Assembly (NCBI RefSeq): GCF_041222825.1
Contig: NZ_CP139482.1
Location: 86,001-150,000 of the forward strand
Direction: 5' to 3'
DNA from: Candidatus Thalassolituus haligoni
GTDB lineage: Bacteria > Pseudomonadota > Gammaproteobacteria > Pseudomonadales > Oceanobacteraceae
Length of the DNA stretch: 64,000 nt
Made by a program: the position numbers and the translations under genes. The stretch's first letter is position 1, and the number at the start of each line of letters is the position of its first letter. Under the pieces are notes generated by a model. That model had not been told where the DNA came from, ran no database searches, and saw nothing but the letters and a program-made list of their open reading frames with translations. Below, piece after piece: positions 25,302 to 34,115 of the stretch.

Positions 25302-26248
25302 TGCAGACCTCGGTGCGAACCTTCTTGGTTAAGTACTTCGTCATCGACGTGGTAGTAGCGGGTATCGGTACCAATCCAGTAGTCGCCCATCATCACCTGA
25401 AGAGATGTCCCTACGCCGAGGTACATGCCATGGCTGCTGCCAGTGAACTGTTCACCGATAACGCCATCTACGTTCAACTGCCATGGCAGAAACGTTTCGC
25501 CATCAACACTGGTAATACCTTTGAGCAGTGAATAGCCGATTCCGGCGGTAATGACACGGAAGGCTGCATGCTCCTTCAACTCGGTATTACCGTTATCATC
25601 CTTGATGGTCTGGTTGCCAAACGAGGTCAGGCCCAAATCGATACTGGCCAGGGCATCCATACGGTCGGTCAGGTGATAACGGACAGAGCCGCCAAACAAC
25701 AGGCTGTCGCCATATTCCGCAGACGTTTGCTGACCCAGTGACATGCCAATCAGAGCTTTCTGTTCCGGAATACCATCGGAAAAATCAAATGTGCGGGGGA
25801 TCGGTTCAAAGATCTCTGCCGTTCGGGGAACCGCAGATACGCCAACGAGGGGCAGCAACCCTTGCATCACGCTGGCTCCGTCCAGAGCCGAGCTGGTATT
25901 GACGGCTACTTCGTCTGCCATATAGCTCTTTTCTGTGCCCATTTGCGCCATTCGGGACAACAGTTTTTCCATCATCGCCGGGTTGTCAAAGGCAGACGAT
26001 GCCGGAGGCGTTTCCTTTTGAACCATGTGCAACAGCTTTTCGAGCACTTTCGGATCGTTCAGAGCCTCGGCATTGCCCGGAGCCAGTTTGGCGTCAGATT
26101 TGGCCTTGTCGGCGACCATACCCAGCAGCTTTTGCAATACGGCAGGGTCGTCAAAGGTCGATGGAGAAGTCTCGGCAGCTGCAATTGACGACGCTGCCAG
26201 GAGGAAACCCAGTGCAAGACTGGATCTTTTCAGAAACGAATTTTCCAT
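25271..26248 (-). CDS. Outer-membrane beta-barrel protein with four N-terminal repeats
   Basis: A 325-residue secreted protein (signal peptide about residues 1-25). Residues 30-140 hold four degenerate repeats: FDDPAVLQKLLGMV, LNDPKVLEKLLHMV, FDNPAMMEKLLSRM and LDGASVMQGLLPLV, each separated by about 30 residues. From about residue 150 the sequence alternates in the manner of an eight- to ten-strand barrel and ends SIAVGFYY, an aromatic C-terminus suited to BAM-mediated insertion. It overlaps the preceding gene by 19 bases and the thioredoxin-like gene by 31. It resembles GltA/GltB-type barrels in place and size, not provably in sequence. Confidence 0.8.
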   Translation of the reverse strand: MENSFLKRSSLALGFLLAASSIAAAETSPSTFDDPAVLQKLLGMVADKAKSDAKLAPGNAEALNDPKVLEKLLHMVQKETPPASSAFDNPAMMEKLLSRMAQMGTEKSYMADEVAVNTSSALDGASVMQGLLPLVGVSAVPRTAEIFEPIPRTFDFSDGIPEQKALIGMSLGQQTSAEYGDSLLFGGSVRYHLTDRMDALASIDLGLTSFGNQTIKDDNGNTELKEHAAFRVITAGIGYSLLKGITSVDGETFLPWQLNVDGVIGEQFTGSSHGMYLGVGTSLQVMMGDYWIGTDTRYYHVDDEVLNQEGSHRGLQWSIAVGFYY

Positions 26249-26964
26249 ACTAGGGCCAACGCTCCATGATTTGCACTATTGCCAGACAAGGCTTGCTGGA
26301 CTTGAACCCGGCCGCCGATACTGACGTTGTAAGCTATATTCCAGTTGATATCGGTTGTGGCTGAAAGCAGCGGCACGGTTGTGTCGTCACCCTCGTCGTC
26401 CCAGCGGGTTGAACCGCCTGAACTCTTGCCAACACCAACTCCCAAATATCCATCCCATGACCAGCGACCGTTCTCGGCGAAAGGAAAGCGCTTTCCTGCC
26501 TCCAGAGAGTACCAGTCATCATTCGTGTCGGTAGAACGGGTAATGCGTACAGCCGCTGCCTGATCAAACAAAATAAAGTTGGCACCGAGTGTCAGAGCGG
26601 TTTCAGAGGTTGCAGCCAGTTCAAACTGGGGATTGTTTTCGTCACTATTGTCACGAAACTGCAGTGGCTCCAGGCGCTTGATGTTTTCTGGCAACGCTTC
26701 GAGCGAGTCGATACTGATCCAGCCCTGATACTCTCCAGCCTGTACATACAACCAGTCGAGCTGGCGTTTCAGGGGGATAAGCGCCGTATCAGACGGTATG
26801 TCCGTCGAAACCGGATAGGTATCTGCTGGACCCATTCTTAACTGAATGGGTGCTGCGGTCGCAACAGAAACGAGGCCGACACTCAGTGCCAGAGCCTTGG
26901 TCAGCATGAGCAGTCTGCCGAGATGGAACATCGGACGCTGCTTTGTTTCTGGATTCGCCTGCAT
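26230..26964 (-). CDS. Outer-membrane beta-barrel protein with SH3-like domain
   Basis: A 244-residue protein, first gene of the operon. After a signal peptide (about residues 20-38) comes a bacterial SH3-like domain (about 40-92: LRMGPADTYPVSTDIPSDTA, then WLYVQAGEYQGWISIDSL), a fold that often binds peptidoglycan. The C-terminal part (about 112-244) has alternating strands and ends ALVWKIRF, typical of outer-membrane barrels. ATG 26964 is used; the Met at residue 12 or 20 would also give a shorter signal peptide. It would join outer membrane to cell wall. A good sigma70 promoter lies 60 bases upstream. Confidence 0.78.
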   Translation of the reverse strand: MQANPETKQRPMFHLGRLLMLTKALALSVGLVSVATAAPIQLRMGPADTYPVSTDIPSDTALIPLKRQLDWLYVQAGEYQGWISIDSLEALPENIKRLEPLQFRDNSDENNPQFELAATSETALTLGANFILFDQAAAVRITRSTDTNDDWYSLEAGKRFPFAENGRWSWDGYLGVGVGKSSGGSTRWDDEGDDTTVPLLSATTDINWNIAYNVSIGGRVQVQQALSGNSANHGALALVWKIRF

Positions 26965-27023
26965 ATCGGCACTAGTTCCTTGTGTGAGTTACCAGTATTC
27001 GTGGCGGTGGCACAACGGCGGGC

Positions 27024-27052
27024 AGTATGCTTAGCCAGTTAGTGCTCGTCAA
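27024..27052 (-). promoter_or_regulatory. Sigma70-type promoter of the envelope-motor operon
   Basis: On the minus strand TTGACG (27052-27047) and CATACT (27029-27024) are separated by exactly 17 bases. Predicted transcription begins near 27017, about 50 bases before ATG 26964. An AAGGA element follows at about 26980. Confidence 0.6.
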
Positions 27053-27741
27053 CACAGTGTATCAATTATGTTACATCACGTTAATTCAGACACGTTTTGT
27101 GCACTTCGTCGACCAAAATAAAAATAATGGGCAGATGACGAGGTGGCGAGCCTAGCAGCCTAATTGGACGGTTTTATGTCAGTTGGAATACAAATAGAAG
27201 GGGCAGCGGTGATTGTCCGACATGGCGATTCAGAGCAAATTTCCTGACAAATGCTCATTTTATGGCACCGTTGCTGCCCTGAAGGCAGGCAAGCGCGTTC
27301 GCACCCCAATAATATTAATCCCTGCGGTGATCAGAGCTGCTGGTCATTTGCTTGTATTCAACAAAGACAACTAAATATGAGTTGAGGCTGGAATATTGGG
27401 CGTTGCTATCTGTTTTTGAGCTAACAAAAGCGATTATCTGAACGGATTAATTTCACAAAATGTGAATTGATTCCGGTTCAGTGGGCATGCCTTTGCTCTC
27501 TTGAGTCGTCAGAATATAGATAAATTGTCGGATTGCTTGCCGATCCAAAAAGCCGCGTTGGCGGCGTGATAGCGCGCTATCTGGCTGAAACACGGTTAGC
27601 GGCAATGGCAATAAGGACAGTCGCGGCCGATATCCAATCAATCTGAAAAAGTTGTTACATAAATTTACATAAACGGGGATATTATGCGGTAACAGGGTTC
27701 CGAGCGGGATCGGTTCATGTGCTTCTGTGGCGGGAAAATGG
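27053..27741. other. Long intergenic region between the envelope-motor operon and the GGDEF-EAL gene
   Basis: About 690 bases, more AT-rich than the surroundings. It holds a candidate structured RNA (27201-27279), a small palindrome TTCACA-AAA-TGTGAA (27452-27466) and a near-tandem TTACATAAA pair (27655-27673), probably part of the control region of the downstream gene. I looked for a GEMM-type c-di-GMP riboswitch and did not find one. A 99-codon minus-strand frame at 27453-27752 lacks gene-like features. Confidence 0.5.
27201..27279 (+). ncRNA. Candidate structured RNA element
   Basis: An outer stem joins GGGCAGCGGTG (27201-27211) to CACC plus GCTGCCC (27266-27279) with a 3-base bulge. Inside it GAGCA (27233-27237) pairs with TGCTC (27252-27256), closing a smaller stem TTT/AAA around CCTGAC. 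Nested pairing of eleven plus five to eight base pairs in a noncoding stretch is more than expected by chance, but no known RNA family is recognised and no U-run follows. The strand is not certain. Confidence 0.35.
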
Positions 27742-29640
27742 ATGTCTTTCACCTCATCGCGTATTACTGATAATTATGGTTGGCTGGAAAACTACAGCCA
27801 GCTGATTTTACTGCTAATGGTCGGAATTATCTTGGCTATGCCCTTGATGAGTGGGGCAGGTGTGCGGTATTGGCTGATGTTCTGGGGGCTGACGACAGCG
27901 CTGCTAGTGACTTATCGTGCCCGGCTGTTACAGCGTACCCAGAGTCATTTGCAGCAGCAAAGCGAGTTGTTGCAGGCCATTTGTGATGGCCTGCCCGATG
28001 GGGTGTTTTTCAAGGATCGTCGCGGGGTGTACTGCTACGTTAATGAACAAATATCTCAAGGAATTGGCCGCGACCCTGTGGGTAAAACAGACTTTGAGCT
28101 GTTTGATGCCGATGTTGCCCGGCGGCACCAGAGTGTTGATGAGGAAACGATTCATCAAGGTGCTCGTTACCGTAATGAGGAATGGGTAACGTCGGCAAAT
28201 GGTGAGCGTATTCTGATGGAAATCAGCAAGTCGCCACTTTTTGACCGTCAGGGGCAATGTCTGGGGGTGCTCGGTGTAAGTCGTGATGTGACCGAGTTAC
28301 GCAAGATTCAGAACAACCTTGAATTTATTGCTCATCATGATGCCCTCACTGGGTTGGCCAATCGTACCCTGTTGTCGAAAAAATTCGATTATGCGTTACG
28401 TCTGGCACGACGACAGGGAGGAAATCTGGCGGTGCTGTTTTTTGATCTCGATCAGTTCAAGGGGATCAATGACACCTTTGGCCACGATGTCGGGGATCTG
28501 CTGCTACAGGACGTTGCCCGTCGTTTCTGCAGTAATCTGAGAGATTCTGATCTGTGCGCCCGTCTTGGCGGCGATGAATTTATTCTTGTGCTACCGGAGT
28601 CAGGAACGCGTGCCAGCCTGACTTCCAAGGCTGAACAGCTGTTATCAGTTATTTCCGAACCGTACCAACTGAATGGTCATCTGCTTTCCCTTAGTAGTAG
28701 TGTTGGCATCAGCCAATTTCCTCAAGATGGCGACAATTTTACGATGCTGGTTCGTCATGCCGACGCCGCCTTGCACCAAGCCAAGCAAAATGGCCGCAAT
28801 GGATTTTGCTTCTATGAACCGTCGATGCTTGAAACTCTAAACGATCGATCGACCCTGGATCATGATTTGCGTGATGCGGTCAGCCTCAGTCAGCTGGCGA
28901 TGATGTATCAGCCACAATTTCGTTTTGGTGACAACCAGCCGCGACGGGTCGAGGCGCTGATGCGATGGTTGCATCCGCAGCTGGGTAATGTGTCACCGGT
29001 GGAATTTATTCCTATCGCAGAAACGACTGGCCAGATTCACAGCATGGGCCAGTGGGCACTGGAGCAGGCTTGTAAGCAGTTTTTGGCCTGGCGTGAACAG
29101 GGGTTATTGCTGGAAAAAATCGCCATTAACGTGTCGGCGATTCAGATCAACGCCGGATTTGCCTCACGGCTGATGGCGTCGCTGGCAGACATGGCATTTG
29201 ATCCGGCCTGGTTGGAGTTGGAAATTACTGAGACGGCGATGATGAGTGGTATTACGGAAGTCACCCGTCAGATCAGCTTGCTGCGTAATCAGGGGGTCGA
29301 ATTCTCGATTGATGACTTTGGCACCGGCTACTCATCTTTAAGCAAACTCAAATCCATGCCGGTGACGGTGCTGAAGATAGATCAGTCGTTTGTGCGGGAT
29401 ATCAACGACGATATCAGTGATTATGAAATCGCCCGGGCCATTATTCTGATGGCCAAAAGCCTTGGCTTAACGGTGGTGGCTGAAGGGGTGGAATCGCGTG
29501 CGCAAGCTGCGATTCTTCAGCGGCTGGGATGTGACTGGGGGCAGGGGTTTCTGTTCAGTCCACCCTTAACGGGCGACGATTTTTTAAATCGATACGCCGA
29601 CAGTGCACTCCGTCGACCCTCTGTGGTCGGGATCGAATAG
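27742..29640 (+). CDS. PAS-GGDEF-EAL cyclic-di-GMP turnover protein
   Basis: A 632-residue membrane-anchored protein. Two hydrophobic segments (about residues 20-60) precede a PAS domain (about 80-195, with DGLPDGVFFKDRRGVYCYVN and LGVSRDVTE). The GGDEF domain (about 200-360) has an intact RLGGDEF active site; the EAL domain (about 375-625) has VEALMRW, DDFGTGYSS, LKIDQSFV and EGVES, all the usual catalytic residues. Either diguanylate cyclase or phosphodiesterase activity, or both, is possible. ATG 27742 is preferred; GTG 27727 would add five residues. It lies next to the envelope-motor operon in the opposite direction, across a 690-base regulatory gap. Confidence 0.93.
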   Translation: MSFTSSRITDNYGWLENYSQLILLLMVGIILAMPLMSGAGVRYWLMFWGLTTALLVTYRARLLQRTQSHLQQQSELLQAICDGLPDGVFFKDRRGVYCYVNEQISQGIGRDPVGKTDFELFDADVARRHQSVDEETIHQGARYRNEEWVTSANGERILMEISKSPLFDRQGQCLGVLGVSRDVTELRKIQNNLEFIAHHDALTGLANRTLLSKKFDYALRLARRQGGNLAVLFFDLDQFKGINDTFGHDVGDLLLQDVARRFCSNLRDSDLCARLGGDEFILVLPESGTRASLTSKAEQLLSVISEPYQLNGHLLSLSSSVGISQFPQDGDNFTMLVRHADAALHQAKQNGRNGFCFYEPSMLETLNDRSTLDHDLRDAVSLSQLAMMYQPQFRFGDNQPRRVEALMRWLHPQLGNVSPVEFIPIAETTGQIHSMGQWALEQACKQFLAWREQGLLLEKIAINVSAIQINAGFASRLMASLADMAFDPAWLELEITETAMMSGITEVTRQISLLRNQGVEFSIDDFGTGYSSLSKLKSMPVTVLKIDQSFVRDINDDISDYEIARAIILMAKSLGLTVVAEGVESRAQAAILQRLGCDWGQGFLFSPPLTGDDFLNRYADSALRRPSVVGIE

Positions 29641-29713
29641 CTGCAGAGTGATTGCCCATCTTGCAGGCCTCAGTCACAATCGCCCTACCTGAACTCAGTC
29701 GTATCCAATTCCA

Positions 29714-31966
29714 ATGACGCAAACCAGCTATACCGATGATGGCGTAGAACGCCAGTCGCTGCGACAGTACACCGAGAATGCCTACCTCAACTACTCCATG
29801 TACGTCATTCTTGATCGTGCCTTGCCCCATGTAGGAGACGGACTCAAACCGGTACAGCGTCGTATTATTTATGCAATGAGCGAGCTGGGCCTGAAAGCAA
29901 CGGCCAAGTACAAAAAATCCGCCAGAACCGTGGGGGATGTGCTGGGCAAATACCACCCGCATGGTGATAGCGCCTGCTACGAAGCGATGGTGTTGATGGC
30001 GCAGCCGTTTTCCTATCGTTACCCGCTGATTGATGGCCAGGGTAACTGGGGTGCACCCGACGATCCGAAATCCTTTGCGGCGATGCGTTATACCGAGGCC
30101 AAATTGTCCCCCTTTGCGGACGTATTGTTATCCGAACTTGGTCAGGGGACGGTGAATTGGCAGCCCAACTTTGATGGCACCATGGACGAGCCGACCACCC
30201 TGCCGGCGCGTTTGCCCCATGTGCTGTTGAATGGAACAACCGGCATTGCCGTTGGTATGGCAACGGATATTCCTCCGCACAACATTCGCGAAGTGGCCAG
30301 TGCCTGCATTCACCTGCTGGATAATCCGGGCGCCAGCAGTGACGATTTGTGCCAGCTGGTACAAGGGCCTGATTTTCCCACCGAGGCGGAAATCATTACC
30401 CCGCGTGACGAGTTGCGCAAACTTTACCAATCGGGCCGTGGCAGTATCAGAATGCGAGCGGTCTACACCCGTGAAGACGGTGATATTGTGATTACCGCCC
30501 TGCCACATCAGGCTTCCGGTTCCAAAATCATGGAGCAGATCGCCGCCCAGATGCAGGCGAAAAAGCTGCCGATGGTGGCTGATCTGCGGGATGAATCCGA
30601 TCATGAAAATCCGACCCGGCTGGTGATTGTGCCGCGTACTCGCAAAGTGGATGCGGAAGCCGTGATGGCGCACTTGTTTGCGACCACCGATCTGGAGCGT
30701 AACTACCGTGTCAATATGAACGTTATCGGTCTGGATGGTCGACCGCAGGTAAAAAACCTGCTCACCATGCTGAACGAATGGCTGACCTATCGAACAGCAA
30801 CCGTCCGTCGTCGGCTCCAGTTTCGTCTCGACAAGGTACTTGCCCGGCTGCATATCCTCGAAGGTTTGCTGGTTGCCTTCCTTAATATCGATGAAGTGAT
30901 CGAGATTATTCGTCAAGAAGAGCAGCCCAAGCCGGCGCTGATGCAACGTTTTGGCATTTCGGACATACAGGCCGAAGCGATTCTGGAATTAAAACTGCGA
31001 CACCTGGCCAAGCTCGAAGAGATGAACATTCGTGGTGAGCAGGATGAACTGGAAAAGGAACGCCAGCAGTTGGAGAAGACGCTTGGCTCCGAGCGGCGGT
31101 TGAAAACCCTGATTAAAAAAGAGATCAGTGCCGATGCCGAGAAATACGGCGATGATCGTCGCTCCCCGCTGGTGCTGCGCTCGGAAGCCAGAGCGCTGAC
31201 GGAAGCTGAGCTACTGAGCTCTGACCCCATCGTGGTGGTACTGTCTCAAAAAGGCTGGATACGGGCGGCGAAAGGCCATGATGTGGATCCAGAAAAGCTG
31301 AGTTACAAGTCAGGGGATGCGTTTCTTCAAGCCATTCCGGGCAAGAGTAATGAGCCCGTTGTGTTACTGGACGACACTGGCCGCAGCTATAGCCTGATTG
31401 CCCATACGTTGCCGAGTGCTCGTGGCCAGGGAGAACCCTTGACTGGGCATTTGAACCCTCCGGCGGGTGCGGTATTTGAGCACATGCTCATGGGGCAGGA
31501 CAGTGACGAATACCTGTTATGCAGTGATGCGGGCTACGGATTCATTACCCGCTTTGCCGATATGCAAAGCAAGAACAAGGCTGGCAAGGCATTGATCACA
31601 TTGCCTCCGAATGCCCGTGTGCTGGCACCAGGTCTGCTGCCTGCGGGTAGTGATGTATGGATCGCGACGGTGACGAATGAAGGCCGATTACTGGTCTTCC
31701 CGGCTGCCGATTTACCTCGGCTGGGCAAGGGCAAGGGCAATCGACTGATCAATATCAGTGCTGCTCGCGCCTCTGCGGCAGAAGAGCTGATGGTATCGGT
31801 GCGGGCATTCCACACGACAGATATCCTGCTGGTGTATTCCGGCAAGCGCCATCTGAAATTGAAGTTCAGCGATCTGGAGCATTATCTGGGTGAACGCGGG
31901 CGGCGAGGCAACAAGCTGCCACGGGGTTTCCAGAGCGTTGACCGGCTGGATATTGTGCAACCATAA
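29714..31966 (+). CDS. parC: DNA topoisomerase IV subunit A ParC
   Basis: A 750-residue DNA-cleaving subunit of topoisomerase IV, partner of ParE at 13025. The winged-helix and tower region is closely like E. coli Par[21 protein letters not shown], with Ser86 and Glu90 (quinolone-determining positions) in the susceptible form, and catalytic Tyr126 in [11 protein letters not shown]. The C-terminal domain is a degenerate propeller typical of ParC, with blade motifs such as [11 protein letters not shown] and [10 protein letters not shown]. No clear ribosome-binding site precedes the ATG. parC follows the GGDEF-EAL gene by 70 bases and may share its transcript. Confidence 0.97.
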   Translation: MTQTSYTDDGVERQSLRQYTENAYLNYSMYVILDRALPHVGDGLKPVQRRIIYAMSELGLKATAKYKKSARTVGDVLGKYHPHGDSACYEAMVLMAQPFSYRYPLIDGQGNWGAPDDPKSFAAMRYTEAKLSPFADVLLSELGQGTVNWQPNFDGTMDEPTTLPARLPHVLLNGTTGIAVGMATDIPPHNIREVASACIHLLDNPGASSDDLCQLVQGPDFPTEAEIITPRDELRKLYQSGRGSIRMRAVYTREDGDIVITALPHQASGSKIMEQIAAQMQAKKLPMVADLRDESDHENPTRLVIVPRTRKVDAEAVMAHLFATTDLERNYRVNMNVIGLDGRPQVKNLLTMLNEWLTYRTATVRRRLQFRLDKVLARLHILEGLLVAFLNIDEVIEIIRQEEQPKPALMQRFGISDIQAEAILELKLRHLAKLEEMNIRGEQDELEKERQQLEKTLGSERRLKTLIKKEISADAEKYGDDRRSPLVLRSEARALTEAELLSSDPIVVVLSQKGWIRAAKGHDVDPEKLSYKSGDAFLQAIPGKSNEPVVLLDDTGRSYSLIAHTLPSARGQGEPLTGHLNPPAGAVFEHMLMGQDSDEYLLCSDAGYGFITRFADMQSKNKAGKALITLPPNARVLAPGLLPAGSDVWIATVTNEGRLLVFPAADLPRLGKGKGNRLINISAARASAAEELMVSVRAFHTTDILLVYSGKRHLKLKFSDLEHYLGERGRRGNKLPRGFQSVDRLDIVQP

Positions 31967-32047
31967 GGCTGATTCGAGCGGACAATGTGAAGTGTTGTAA
32001 GGCCACGCAGGTGCAGGGTGGCCGTGCTGTATCCGTATCTGAAACAA

Positions 32048-32611
32048 TCAGTCAGTTACCACAAACAGCCGGAAACAGAACTCTTTGGTGGTTTTGCTTT
32101 TACGCTCTTGCCAGTTGGCGGGCCAGGCTGGCGCTAGCACCGTCTCGTATTCGGTGTAGATCAAGGCGCCAGGGAGGAGCGTAAGAGCGTCAATGGCGGG
32201 CTGCAGCAGGTTTTTGCCGAACGGTGGATCCAAAAAAACCAGATCAAAAGGTTGTGGATTCTGCTGCAACCAGAGTAAGGCATCACCAGCCCACACCTGG
32301 GCATGGGTTGCGTTCAGCGTCCCAAGGTTATCTTTCAGTTGAATAGCAGCCTTCGGGTGCTTTTCCAGAAAAACGACATCTTTGGCACCTCGGGACAGCG
32401 CCTCGATACCGAGCGCACCACTCCCGGCAAAAGCGTCCAGTACGCGTGCGCCTGCCACGTCAAACTGCAACCAGTTAAAGATGGTTTCACGCACTCTGTC
32501 CATGGTTGGGCGCAGGCCATCCACTGCCGGAAAACGCAGCCGACGGGAACGCCATTCGCCGCCAATAATTCTCAGTTGTTGGGTGGGTGACTTGCTCACG
32601 CGGAATCTCAT
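32048..32611 (-). CDS. rsmD: 16S rRNA (guanine966-N2)-methyltransferase RsmD
   Basis: A 187-residue class I methyltransferase that modifies G966 of 16S rRNA. The opening RIIGGEWRSRRLRFPAVDGL and RPTMDRVRETIFNWL are RsmD signatures; the SAM-binding loop is VLDAFAGSGALGIEALSRGA, and the catalytic motif is VFLDPPFGK (near residue 126). ATG 32611 is chosen over the TTG one codon upstream. It is divergent from ftsY (about 160 bases between starts), the standard rsmD/ftsY arrangement of Gammaproteobacteria, and convergent with parC. Confidence 0.95.
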   Translation of the reverse strand: MRFRVSKSPTQQLRIIGGEWRSRRLRFPAVDGLRPTMDRVRETIFNWLQFDVAGARVLDAFAGSGALGIEALSRGAKDVVFLEKHPKAAIQLKDNLGTLNATHAQVWAGDALLWLQQNPQPFDLVFLDPPFGKNLLQPAIDALTLLPGALIYTEYETVLAPAWPANWQERKSKTTKEFCFRLFVVTD

Positions 32612-32768
32612 CAATGACTACGGATATCGGCGGATGGTATCAAGCACAGCCTGAATGTCGACATCCATATTGCAACCAGACACATCAAAAACGCTGGAAT
32701 AGTGGTAGCATAGCCGCCAATTTCAGCCGTTTCCGGCTCCTCCCCCAGCCACGCTGACAGTGAACGCC

Positions 32769-34112
32769 ATGTTTGATTTTTTTAAGCGCAAAAAGAAAAA
32801 CCCGCAAGTCACCGAATCATCGGCAGAGGCCGAGCAGATCACCAGCCCGGACGTTGTTGCTGATCCGGAATTGACCGGGATAGATAGTGAAGCCGACGTT
32901 GTCGACAGCGCCCCAGCGCCAGAACCGGCTGCTGCCGATGCAAAAGCGACGATTGGAAAGGCAATGGATGTTGAGTCGCCTGCCAATGCCACCGAAAATG
33001 ACAGCAGCACTGAATCAGTGCTTGCAAGCCATGACGAAAGCCCCGAAGAGGTTATGCCTGAACCGGTTGCTGCCGGCACGAAAGCGGCCCTCGCACCGGA
33101 TGCTGATGAGCCGGAGAGCGACCCGATCGATACGGGCAGTCAGCCCAGTTCTGTTGTTGAAGTAGAGGTGGCACCTAAACAGGGCTTTTTTGCCCGTATC
33201 AAGGCTGGCCTGAGTCGCACTCGCAGCAACCTGACCGATGGTCTGGCTAACTTGCTGTTGGGTAAAAAGGCCATCGACGATGATTTGCTGGAAGAGCTGG
33301 AAACCCAGTTGATCATGGCGGATGTCGGTGTGGAAGCGACGGCCGATATTATGGCCCGCCTGACGGAGCGCGTTAGCCGCAAGGAACTGAAAGACTCTGA
33401 TGCCCTGTACGATGCCCTGATCGATGAATTGAAAGGCGCACTGTCACCGGTCGAAGCACCGCTGACCGTGACGACCAGTAAGGCTCCCTTTGTGATTCTG
33501 ATGGTGGGTATTAATGGTGTCGGTAAAACCACCACCATTGGCAAGTTGGCCCGTCAATTCCAGAGTGAAGGCAAAAGTGTGATGCTGGCCGCCGGCGATA
33601 CCTTTCGGGCTGCTGCGGTGGAACAATTACAGGTCTGGGGTGAACGCAACCAGGTGCCGGTGATTGCCCAACATACCGGGGCTGATTCTGCCTCGGTGAT
33701 TTTTGATGCCCTGCAAGCTGCTCAAAGCCGCAAGGTAGATGTACTGATTGCGGATACAGCGGGGCGACTGCACAACAAAGACAACCTGATGCAGGAGCTG
33801 GAAAAGGTCGTTCGGGTGATGAAAAAACTGGATCCGGCAGCCCCTCATGAAGTCATGTTGGTACTGGATGCCGGTACCGGCCAGAATGCGATTAACCAGA
33901 CCCGGCAATTCCTCCAGACGGTCGGTGTAACGGGGCTGACCCTGACCAAACTGGACGGTACCGCCAAGGGCGGGGTTATCTTCGCGTTGGCGAAGCAGTT
34001 TGGGATACCGGTGCGCTTTATTGGTGTCGGTGAAGGCATTGAGGATCTGCGTCCGTTTCATGCGGGCCAGTTTATCGACGCCCTGTTTCAGCGCGACAGC
34101 AGCGGAGACTGA
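32769..34112 (+). CDS. ftsY: Signal recognition particle receptor FtsY
   Basis: A 447-residue SRP receptor GTPase that docks translating ribosomes at the inner membrane. The acidic N-terminal A domain spans about residues 10-140 (rich in Glu, Asp, Ala and Ser, after the basic FFKRKKKN head). The N domain follows, with LLGKKAIDDDLLEELETQLI. The G domain has GINGVGKTTTIGKLA (near residue 245), DTAGRLHN and TKLDGTAKGGVIF. ATG 32769 is used; the GTG at 32760 would add three residues. First gene of ftsY-ftsE-ftsX, three bases before ftsE. Confidence 0.96.
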   Translation: MFDFFKRKKKNPQVTESSAEAEQITSPDVVADPELTGIDSEADVVDSAPAPEPAAADAKATIGKAMDVESPANATENDSSTESVLASHDESPEEVMPEPVAAGTKAALAPDADEPESDPIDTGSQPSSVVEVEVAPKQGFFARIKAGLSRTRSNLTDGLANLLLGKKAIDDDLLEELETQLIMADVGVEATADIMARLTERVSRKELKDSDALYDALIDELKGALSPVEAPLTVTTSKAPFVILMVGINGVGKTTTIGKLARQFQSEGKSVMLAAGDTFRAAAVEQLQVWGERNQVPVIAQHTGADSASVIFDALQAAQSRKVDVLIADTAGRLHNKDNLMQELEKVVRVMKKLDPAAPHEVMLVLDAGTGQNAINQTRQFLQTVGVTGLTLTKLDGTAKGGVIFALAKQFGIPVRFIGVGEGIEDLRPFHAGQFIDALFQRDSSGD

Positions 34113-34115
34113 TCG

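Noticed and set aside
27053..27741. GEMM-type cyclic-di-GMP riboswitch before the GGDEF-EAL gene
   Set aside because: The conserved core sequences of that riboswitch class were not found on either strand.
27453..27752. 99-codon minus-strand frame
   Set aside because: No ribosome-binding site or domain; it crosses the start of the GGDEF-EAL gene and contains palindromes more like control DNA.
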